A stretch of 5,286 nucleotides of DNA, taken from Cyclobacteriaceae bacterium. Lineage in GTDB: Bacteria; Bacteroidota; Bacteroidia; Cytophagales; Cyclobacteriaceae. Positions within the stretch are counted from its first letter, which is position 1. Every line of letters starts with the position of its first letter. Below the pieces are notes generated by a model that was not told the DNA's origin, did no database searches, and saw nothing but the letters and a program-made list of their open reading frames with translations. A program made the translations under genes and the position numbers. Positions 1 through 4,982 of the stretch are shown here, one piece after another. Location of the stretch: NCBI GenBank assembly GCA_029861825.1, contig JAOTYN010000318.1:1-5286 (forward strand), read 5' to 3'.

Positions 1-113
1 GTAATAGTGCGACCAGGCATGAGGTTTTCTGGCCTTTCCAATTGAGGAGGGGAACAGGCGGCCAGCACAAAAATTCCCAAGATCAGAATATCCTTATAAA
101 AGAACCGACTCAT
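1..113 (-). CDS. Outer-envelope lipoprotein, N-terminal part (probable DUF4296 family), cut by window edge
   Basis: The 3' end lies beyond base 1; 37 complete codons are visible. The protein begins MSRFFYKDILILGIFVLAAC, a short basic head, a hydrophobic core and a lipobox (Leu-Ala-Ala-Cys, Cys at residue 20). It should therefore be cleaved by signal peptidase II, lipidated and exported. After the cysteine comes SPPQLERPENLMPGRT; a Cys-rich-Pro start followed by 'PENLMP' resembles the opening of Bacteroidota DUF4296 lipoproteins, but too little is visible to be sure. The ATG at 113-111 lies inside the end of the PhyH-family gene (20-base overlap, different frame), which suggests translational coupling and co-transcription. 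The lipoprotein call rests on the signal sequence and is firm; the family call is inference and no function is claimed. Confidence 0.78.
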   Translation of the reverse strand, partial: MSRFFYKDILILGIFVLAACSPPQLERPENLMPGRTI

Positions 114-951
114 AGAGCTTCTTAAAGGGTTTGTCCGGGGGCCTTTGTAACCAATTGTCTTGAGGCCACCTGGCTTCATTTTCAACCATGTGAATAATAA
201 AAGCATGCCTGGATTTTGGGGAACGATTCTCCAGACTCATGTGAACACAGGAGCCATGAAGCAAGACTAACGAACCACTCTTGGCTTCCAACGGCACCAT
301 GTTGTTTAAATCCCATTCAGTAGCCTCTGTTCCAACAAACCTGGTGGTCTGTCCATCAATATTTCTTACGAAACGCCGCCTACCCAAGGGATCTCGGTGG
401 GATCCTGGTATGGCCATTAAACAACCATTTTCCACAGTGGCATCTTCCATTGCCATCCAAAACCCCATACAACTGGGCGGATCGGTGTAAATGAAGGTGC
501 TGTCTTGATGGGCTACCACTTTTCCGCCAATGCGGGGTTGCTTAAAAATATATTGACTCTGGACCATTAAGGGATCAGACATTCCGATATCTTTTGCCAC
601 CTCAGCGAGATCTTGTTTATAAGAGATTTTTGAAAACTCTTCATCCAGATCGTGAAGGGCATGTCCTACTTTGTTAATAGCTTGTTCCTTAGGTCGCACC
701 AGTTTACCCTGATTGTCGAAAGCGTCCTCTTCAAAGAAGCACCGTATTTTATCGCCGCTGTCAATAAAATAGGTGTCAGCCGTTTTAGTTTGCTCGGTGG
801 TACTAAAGATAGAAACTGCTTCCATATCAAACTCACAGATGATCTGTTGAATGCGTTTTCGTAAAATTTCTATTTCTGAAGCATTGAGAAAATCGGGGAT
901 GATCAGAAATCCTTGATCTTGGAATTGGGTGACCTGTGATGAGGAGATCAT
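94..951 (-). CDS. PhyH-family Fe(II)/2-oxoglutarate-dependent oxygenase, PHYHD1-like
   Basis: A full-length, probably cytoplasmic 285-residue non-haem iron dioxygenase of the phytanoyl-CoA dioxygenase family. The metal triad is visible as His148-x-Asp150 (in VVAHQDSTF) and His237 (in HGSCVHMSL). Arg248, eleven residues after the distal His as in PhyH, is the expected 2-oxoglutarate carboxylate ligand. From memory of human PHYHD1, blocks such as SGDKIR, INKVGHALH, YIFKQP, EDATVENGCL, PGSH and NWLQ match closely and in order, and the length is similar (about 290). These enzymes couple 2-oxoglutarate decarboxylation to oxidation of a substrate. Human PHYHD1 is not considered a phytanoyl-CoA hydroxylase, so the substrate here is unknown. 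The ATG at 951 fits the usual N-terminal 'F...GFLIIPDFL' helix-strand. It lies 32 bases after the START-like gene and overlaps the lipoprotein start. No Shine-Dalgarno sequence is seen. Confidence 0.93.
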   Translation of the reverse strand: MISSSQVTQFQDQGFLIIPDFLNASEIEILRKRIQQIICEFDMEAVSIFSTTEQTKTADTYFIDSGDKIRCFFEEDAFDNQGKLVRPKEQAINKVGHALHDLDEEFSKISYKQDLAEVAKDIGMSDPLMVQSQYIFKQPRIGGKVVAHQDSTFIYTDPPSCMGFWMAMEDATVENGCLMAIPGSHRDPLGRRRFVRNIDGQTTRFVGTEATEWDLNNMVPLEAKSGSLVLLHGSCVHMSLENRSPKSRHAFIIHMVENEARWPQDNWLQRPPDKPFKKLYESVLL

Positions 952-983
952 GTTGTATTCAGATTAAGTCAGAAGTTAAGGAA

Positions 984-1406
984 TTAATTATCAACGTACA
1001 ATTGATCCCACGTGCGGGCTGGGTCATGATTCCTCAGGTCTACCCGGAAATCGCAGGCAGCTTTAAGGGCCAGCAATACCGACAACCAACCGGCATAGGT
1101 TTGTTGATAGTCGGCGTGTGGGATATTTGTACTTTGTAATACTAGATCTGTGCCCCCGGATCCGTCAGCAGCCAGTTCAAAACTCACTAGTGAATTGAAA
1201 TACTCCACCTTGAATATATCCGGGGCTTTAGCTTCCAATATATGTGCGGTATGCTTTTGGCCGTTACTGAATTCAAAAGCAATTTGGTCTCCTTGTTGCT
1301 GGGCGTTCTCCGCCCAGAATTGCTTTCGTCCCCAGTCGGTGTTGAGGAAATAAAACACTCTGACCGGCGACGATTTAAGATGCAATTTCCAGGTTAACGA
1401 TTTCAT
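984..1406 (-). CDS. START-like (SRPBCC/AHSA1-type) protein, 140 aa
   Basis: A small protein of the Bet v1/START helix-grip class. It opens with the beta strand and helix pattern 'KLHLKSSPVRVFYFLNTDWG'. Strands follow with 'FEFSNG' (about 44-49) and 'FKVEYFNSLVSFEL' (about 65-78). The long C-terminal helix 'GWLSVLLALKAACDF' (about 106-120) is the segment that normally closes the ligand cavity. The tail 'VDLRNHDPARTWDQ' resembles a conserved ending of a START-like subfamily, judged from memory. Such domains bind small hydrophobic ligands or contact partner proteins; no ligand can be read from the sequence. The ATG at 1406 follows the stop of the hydrolase gene by one base (TAA-C-ATG), so translation is probably coupled. 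It is distinct in sequence from the other START-like protein in the window (4424-4867). The family call is fairly secure and the function unknown. Confidence 0.85.
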   Translation of the reverse strand: MKSLTWKLHLKSSPVRVFYFLNTDWGRKQFWAENAQQQGDQIAFEFSNGQKHTAHILEAKAPDIFKVEYFNSLVSFELAADGSGGTDLVLQSTNIPHADYQQTYAGWLSVLLALKAACDFRVDLRNHDPARTWDQLYVDN

Positions 1407-1407
1407 G

Positions 1408-2169
1408 TTACAACTTACTGGTAAAACTGAGTTCTTCTCCGTCTTTGGGAATCAGACATTTGTGCATGAGTCCCCGGGTTTCTAAGGCGGTGCTAAGATC
1501 GGTCCTGTTAAGCAAGCAGTGATCCAGGGCTTCCTGATGGTTGAACACCACCTTACCGGATGCTAATTCGGCCAACGTCAGCAGCTCAGAAAGAGGGAAT
1601 AAGATGTCAGGACCGATGCCGAAATTTGCCGCGCCGGCCGGTGCTACTACTACCTCCGGTGACGCGTTCTTAATCATCGATGATACCGCTGGAATCATAA
1701 CAGTATCACCAGTAATGTAAATACTAGGTTCACCCGGATATCGGAGTAGCCATCCGGTCCCTTTGCCCATCAATCGACCTACCAATCCAGGTCCATGTTT
1801 TGTAGGCACTGGGATTACTTCCATATCCAAATCGTTTTCAAGGAACGATTTAACACTTAGAGATTTTCTAGACAGGGATTTTAAATCTTGAGGGTGAACA
1901 TATAAAGTAATGCCCTTCTCTCGTAGCCAGGCGCAGGCAACCTTGTCCAAATGATCGGGATGCTGGTGCGTTAGCAGTGCCCAAGTTACCTGCTCTAAAG
2001 CTTCCTGGGAGCCAGACGGCAGTTCGATAAGAGGGTTAGCCTTTCTTTTTCCCCGAAGCATGCGAAATCCGGGCAGAGATCCAGCTTCACCCAGCATGGG
2101 GTCAACTAGTATTTTATGAGGCCCCAGGTGAAGGATAAAAGTGGCATTACGCAATTGGTGAATTTTCAT
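1408..2169 (-). CDS. UlaG-like metallo-beta-lactamase-fold hydrolase
   Basis: A 253-residue cytoplasmic metal-dependent hydrolase of the MBL superfamily, UlaG/RomA-like branch. The signature is complete: His68-Gln-His70-Pro-Asp72-His73 in 'LLTHQHPDHLD', His125 in 'TKHG', bridging Asp155 in 'YITGDT', and His211 in 'VFNHQEALDH'. By family precedent these bind two metal ions. The N-terminus 'KIHQLRNATFILHLGPHKILVDP' is the usual opening of the branch and supports the ATG at 2169; the length is typical. Relatives include the L-ascorbate-6-phosphate lactonase UlaG and N-acyl-phosphatidylethanolamine phospholipase D-like enzymes, so the substrate cannot be assigned. No signal peptide is present. 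A G-rich stretch (ATGGGGG) lies a few bases upstream of the start and may help ribosome binding. It is the first intact gene after the glycosidase remnant and is followed by the START-like gene after one base. Confidence 0.92.
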   Translation of the reverse strand: MKIHQLRNATFILHLGPHKILVDPMLGEAGSLPGFRMLRGKRKANPLIELPSGSQEALEQVTWALLTHQHPDHLDKVACAWLREKGITLYVHPQDLKSLSRKSLSVKSFLENDLDMEVIPVPTKHGPGLVGRLMGKGTGWLLRYPGEPSIYITGDTVMIPAVSSMIKNASPEVVVAPAGAANFGIGPDILFPLSELLTLAELASGKVVFNHQEALDHCLLNRTDLSTALETRGLMHKCLIPKDGEELSFTSKL

Positions 2170-2180
2170 AAACCCCCATA

Positions 2181-2570
2181 TTAGTCCAATTCAAAATTGC
2201 CGCTTAGTCCTTCCTTAGAACTTGTTCCTATCATTACGACTAAAGTACTCGGTTCAACTTTGAAATTACCTTCAACCTCAAAAAAACCTAACTCCTCATC
2301 ATCGAGGCTGAAACTGACAGTTTGCGATTCACCAGGAGCTAAGGAGATCTCCTCAAATCCTTCGAGTTCGGCCGTACCACGCTGGCCACTCTGTCCCTTA
2401 GATAAAGCAGAACTACTTTCTCTCCTGATCGGGCTCCGGTATTGGTAACCGTGTGCTTGAAAAAACATACAGATAGTGACGATTATACCGTACTTTTGGT
2501 TAAGGCAATATGATAAGAAGAAGGCTGCCATCACAGGGCGTGCTAAAAGCAAATTTTAGCAGGGTATATC
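2181..2570 (-). pseudogene. Decayed C-terminal remnant of a family 3 glycoside hydrolase (fibronectin III-like domain)
   Basis: The last part reads, in one frame, 'ELEGFEEISLAPGESQTVSF', then LDDEELGFFEVEG, then an ending in VMIGTSSKEGLSGNFELD. This is the typical C-terminal fibronectin III-like domain of GH3 beta-glucosidases/xylosidases. The preceding segment 'HTVTNTGARSGEKVVLLYLR' and 'DRVASVVRP' continues the same domain but lies in a different frame. The frame changes near 2369-2372 (RP to ELEGF; a loss of about 7 bases would explain it). It changes again near the run of six A at 2460-2465, where one base fewer would join the frames. Further upstream, weak similarity (RYTLLKFAFS, near 2570) lies in a third frame. 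An unbroken reading from the TTG at 2552 gives 123 residues, but about half of it is out of the domain's frame. The two catalytic domains (family length about 700-800 residues) are absent, since an intact operon directly abuts. A real short protein seems unlikely. Confidence 0.75.
2541..2561. repeat. Perfect 8-bp hairpin between the small membrane gene and the glycosidase remnant
   Basis: TGCTAAAA (2541-2548) and TTTTAGCA (2554-2561) are perfect inverted copies around a 5-base loop. The hairpin starts 21 bases downstream of the stop of the 44-residue membrane protein, where a transcript running leftward would be expected to end. The stem is AT-rich and no clean U-tract follows on the minus strand, so it is not a canonical intrinsic terminator. 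It could act as a weak terminator or 3' mRNA stabiliser, or be chance in AT-rich decayed DNA. Confidence 0.4.
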
Positions 2571-2582
2571 TTTCAGCACTGA

Positions 2583-2717
2583 TCAGTTGTCCCGGTCCTC
2601 AAAGTCTTCTGATTGCTTAATACGTACCCTACGTATTATTAAATAGATCAATAATACCAGCAGTACCAGGCCAACTAGGCCCTGAATACCGATCATAATT
2701 ACAGGGAGAAGATCCAT
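2583..2717 (-). CDS. Small single-pass membrane protein, 44 aa
   Basis: A short open frame that starts with ATG at 2717-2715, one base after the YbjQ-family stop (TGA-C-ATG), and ends with TGA at 2585-2583. It begins MDLLPVIMIGIQGLVGLVLL, continues with VLLIYLII (one hydrophobic segment of about 25 residues, positions 4-28), then a basic RRVRIK and an acidic tail QSEDFEDRDN. The short N-terminus, a single helix and positive charges just after it suggest a bitopic inner-membrane protein with the C-terminus inside. The exact abutment to the upstream gene, the clean topology and the lack of a competing gene support it as real. The family is not recognised. It may anchor or assist the YbjQ-family protein, but that is inference from position only. 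Confidence 0.72.
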   Translation of the reverse strand: MDLLPVIMIGIQGLVGLVLLVLLIYLIIRRVRIKQSEDFEDRDN

Positions 2718-2718
2718 G

Positions 2719-3033
2719 TCAACTTAGTTTAACAGCCGTTCCATAAGCGAGAATTTCGGAAGCCCCTTGCACCACCATGGAGGTGGTCAAACGAATATTT
2801 ATGATAGCATCCGCCTGCAACCGTTGGGCATCCTGAGTCATCCGCTGCATAGCCTGTTCCCGAGCCTGAGCCTGTAACTTGGTATATTCCTCAAGTTCTC
2901 CGCCCACAATATTCTTTAAACTGGCAAAAATGTCTCTTCCGATGTTACGGGCGCGCACGGTACTGCCGCGGGCTACCCCTATGATCTCTATCACTTCCCG
3001 ATTGGGGATATAGTCTGTAGTACTTAATATCAC
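2719..3033 (-). CDS. YbjQ-family (UPF0145, putative heavy-metal-binding domain) protein
   Basis: A 104-residue protein typical in length and sequence for the YbjQ/UPF0145 family. It starts 'MILSTTDYIPNREVIEIIGV' (first residue from a GTG codon), followed by 'ARGSTVRARNIGRDIFASLK' and 'NIVGGELEEYT'. A helix 'AREQAMQRMTQDAQRLQADA' comes next, and it ends with the conserved strands 'IINIRLTTSMV' and 'ASEILAYGTAVKL'. Members form ring-like oligomers in known structures. They are annotated as heavy-metal binding, but no cysteines are present here and the biological role is not established. The GTG at 3033-3031 overlaps the TGA stop of the aminotransferase-like gene (GTGA), a classic coupled arrangement. 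The family's N-terminal motif begins right at this codon, which fixes the start. The 44-residue membrane protein follows after one base. Confidence 0.92.
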   Translation of the reverse strand: MILSTTDYIPNREVIEIIGVARGSTVRARNIGRDIFASLKNIVGGELEEYTKLQAQAREQAMQRMTQDAQRLQADAIINIRLTTSMVVQGASEILAYGTAVKLS

Positions 3034-4364
3034 GATATTTGATTTTTATTATTATTGACTTCACTAATGGCCTGATCCAGAATGCTAACTCCCAGATCGA
3101 TCTCTTCCCCGGTAACGTTCAACGGAGGGGCTATTCGAAATACTCCGGAAAATCCTTTTACTCTCACAATATTCATGTTGAGGCCCAGCTCCAGACAACG
3201 GTCAGAGATTTTTTCCCCTAGTTCTACTCCTGGGGTTTTCATTTCGCGATCACTCACGATTTCTACCCCCAGCAGCAGCCCCCTGCCTCTTATGTCGCCT
3301 ATACATTCATGCTTTAATTGTAGCTCCTTTAATTGATCCCGCAAATAAGCGCCCTGAGTACGGGCATTTTCCAACAAGTCTTCAGCTTCTAAAGTCATCA
3401 GCATAGCTAAACCAACCTCTGCCGGCAGAGGGTCGGAAACGTGAGATGTGATGTACAGGAATCCTTTCTTATGACATTCCTCCTCTATTTCCCTACTGGT
3501 GGTTGTAGCCGCCAGCGGTAGTCCTCCTCCTAAGGTTTTTGATAATGTAAGTATATCGGGTACGATGCCATCTCTTTCGAAAGCAAAATAATACCCTAAT
3601 CGCCCCATAGCAGTTTGAGCTTCGTCAAAGATCAACAGCATTCCCCGCTGCTTACAAATCTCTTGCAGCCTCTTAACGTAAGCCGGTGGCAGATCAACTA
3701 TGCCGGCGGCGCTAAGCACCGGTTCGGCAATTAGGGCTGCATAGGCTCCTACCGATTGACGGTCGGCCAGTTCAATACCAACCTCCAAACAAGAGTTGTC
3801 GCAAGTACCCTGGCAGTGCTTGATGGGACAACGATAAGCATAAGGCGCGGGAATGGCCAGACTACCTGGAGCCACCGGACCATAACCGGAACGGGTATAT
3901 GAATAAGTATGAGCCTGGGAACCGGCAGTCATGCCGTGCCAGGAGCCCGTATAACCGATCACCTCAAAGCCACCAGTATAGAGTTTAGCCATTCTCAAAG
4001 CCGCCTCATTGGATTCCGATCCAGTATTAAGCAGTAGTGTTTTCTGCAATCCCTCGGGCAAGATCTCACTCAGTTTTTCGCAAAGTTCAATTACCGGCGG
4101 GGACAAAATGGTACTTAATAAATGTATGGATTGCCGACAGGATTTTTGGATGGCCTGTACCACTGCCGGATGATTATGTCCAAGTATGGAGCACATTTGA
4201 CCGGAGGTAAAGTCCAGTATAGCCTGGCCCTCGGAGGTATACATGTACGATCCCCGGGCCTTCTCAATAATCACTGGTGAGAACTCCCCGCAATAACGCA
4301 CCATGACCTCCTTGGCTTTTTCTTTCCAGTAACTCACTTTCTGTATAGCGGTCTTTTCTTCCAT
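3030..4364 (-). CDS. Class III PLP-dependent enzyme, 2,2-dialkylglycine decarboxylase-like
   Basis: A 444-residue fold-type I PLP enzyme. The cofactor lysine is Lys276 in 'DILTLSKTLGGGLPLAA', with Asp247 and Gln250 in 'FDEAQT' for the pyridine ring and Trp142-His143 in 'SWHGMT' for stacking. Compared from memory with Burkholderia 2,2-dialkylglycine decarboxylase (DgdA), the match is close. It includes 'DFTSGQM' (Gln56 for Gln52), 'AEPVLSAAGI' (Ser218 for Ser215), 'HVSDPLPAEVGL', 'IGDIRGRGLLLGVEIV', 'LNMNIV' and 'VFRIAPPL' (Arg410 for the carboxylate-binding Arg406). DgdA decarboxylates 2-aminoisobutyrate-type amino acids and returns the amino group to pyruvate, giving alanine. Thus decarboxylation-dependent transamination is likely, although the true substrate could differ. 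A Cys-rich stretch at residues 179-192 is unlike the reference enzyme. Ser307 seems to replace a Thr near the cofactor phosphate. It precedes and overlaps the YbjQ-family gene by 4 bases; no LysR-type dgdR regulator is adjacent. Confidence 0.9.
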   Translation of the reverse strand: MEEKTAIQKVSYWKEKAKEVMVRYCGEFSPVIIEKARGSYMYTSEGQAILDFTSGQMCSILGHNHPAVVQAIQKSCRQSIHLLSTILSPPVIELCEKLSEILPEGLQKTLLLNTGSESNEAALRMAKLYTGGFEVIGYTGSWHGMTAGSQAHTYSYTRSGYGPVAPGSLAIPAPYAYRCPIKHCQGTCDNSCLEVGIELADRQSVGAYAALIAEPVLSAAGIVDLPPAYVKRLQEICKQRGMLLIFDEAQTAMGRLGYYFAFERDGIVPDILTLSKTLGGGLPLAATTTSREIEEECHKKGFLYITSHVSDPLPAEVGLAMLMTLEAEDLLENARTQGAYLRDQLKELQLKHECIGDIRGRGLLLGVEIVSDREMKTPGVELGEKISDRCLELGLNMNIVRVKGFSGVFRIAPPLNVTGEEIDLGVSILDQAISEVNNNKNQIS

Positions 4365-4423
4365 AAGAAATCAACGACCTATAAGATACAAAGAATGAGT
4401 GAACGGGAAAAGAGAGCCAGATT

Positions 4424-4867
4424 TCAGGACACTTCCAACAGCTTTTTGATAGCATCCAGTACCGATCCCCAGCCACCTTGGGCTACGGTGTCTTGATGCC
4501 GTTTGTCTCCTTCAGCTACGTTTTTGTAATCTCCTTGAGTCACCTTGAGTAAAGTTCCTTGGTCTTGAGCCTGCAAGGTGTAGCGTGCGGTCAAATAGTT
4601 TTGGGGGATGTCCGGATAATCTGCATGGGGATCGAAAACTGTAAATGCAAATATTGAAGGCTTTTCGAATTCTACCAAATTTCCTTTTACATAGGTAACA
4701 CCGTCAGTTGCACCCTTCCAAATGATAGGGTCGCCTACCTTCCATTCACAAATCACCTCACAGCCAAACATGTATTGCTTGGTACATTCTGGGTCGATCA
4801 ATGCTTCCCAGACTTGAAGGGGTGTGGCATTTACAAAGATCTGGTTTTCAACATACAATGATTCCAT
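4424..4867 (-). CDS. START-like (AHSA1/SRPBCC) domain protein, 147 aa
   Basis: A complete single-domain protein of the Aha1 C-terminal-like/SRPBCC class. The opening 'VENQIFVNATPLQVWEALID' with 'TKQYMFG' is the standard first strand and helices. 'EWKVGDPIIWKG' (about 41-52) is the typical 'W..G....W.G' hairpin. 'GNLVEFEKPSIFAFTVF', 'YTLQAQDQGTLLKVTQGDY' and the C-terminal helix 'GGWGSVLDAIKKLLEV' complete the fold. Stand-alone bacterial members are predicted ligand-binding or stress-related proteins; their ligands are mostly unknown and nothing here identifies one. The ATG at 4867 gives a full domain, with no Shine-Dalgarno sequence in front. It stands 115 bases after the membrane protein gene and 59 bases before the dialkylglycine decarboxylase-like gene, and may be the first gene of that unit. 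Family assignment is secure, while linkage to the PLP enzyme is only suggestive. Confidence 0.9.
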   Translation of the reverse strand: MESLYVENQIFVNATPLQVWEALIDPECTKQYMFGCEVICEWKVGDPIIWKGATDGVTYVKGNLVEFEKPSIFAFTVFDPHADYPDIPQNYLTARYTLQAQDQGTLLKVTQGDYKNVAEGDKRHQDTVAQGGWGSVLDAIKKLLEVS

Positions 4868-4982
4868 AGGGATTGATTTATTTCACAATGATGGTCTGTG
4901 AGGACCAACCCTCCCAAGTTACAAACACCATCACTCTTGGGCAATATGCCGATTACTGAGAGAGGGCGTTGTAGAAAATAAA
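4868..4982 (-). promoter_or_regulatory. Non-coding gap with competing inverted repeats; likely promoter/leader region
   Basis: This is the largest intact intergenic gap in the window (115 bases), between the two-helix membrane protein and the START-like gene, so a promoter and 5' leader are expected here by position. On the plus strand TGATGGT (4889-4895) pairs with ACCATCA (4927-4933), and CCCAAG (4913-4918) pairs with CTTGGG (4936-4941). The two pairings interlace, so they could only form together as a pseudoknot or act as alternatives. A short GGTC/GACC pair (4893-4896 with 4903-4906) also overlaps. I could not find a convincing Bacteroidota-type TAnnTTTG -7 element. The call is inference. 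Confidence 0.3.

Noticed and set aside
652..864. Plus-strand open frame of 70 codons
   Set aside because: It lies wholly antisense to the PhyH-family gene, whose motifs are complete; the plus-strand translation shows no recognisable pattern.
936..1139. Plus-strand open frame of 67 codons
   Set aside because: It runs antisense across the PhyH start and the START-like gene and has no domain-like sequence.
2197..2448. Plus-strand open frame of 83 codons over the glycosidase remnant
   Set aside because: The Pro/Ser/Leu-rich translation is what antisense of the GH3 domain gives; the minus strand explains this stretch better.
2181..2552. Intact 123-residue gene starting at TTG 2552
   Set aside because: Only the last part matches a known domain; the part before it encodes GH3-like sequence in a different frame, so the unbroken frame seems accidental.
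2541..2561. Canonical rho-independent terminator
   Set aside because: The 8-bp stem is perfect but AT-rich and lacks a following U-tract, so it is listed only as an inverted repeat.
3039..3336. Two plus-strand open frames of 60 and 84 codons
   Set aside because: They are antisense to the 3' end of the well-supported PLP enzyme and overlap each other.
4264..4476. Minus-strand frame of 70 codons between the START-like and PLP enzyme genes
   Set aside because: It overlaps both genes out of frame and its translation shows no domain; the 59-base gap does not need a gene.
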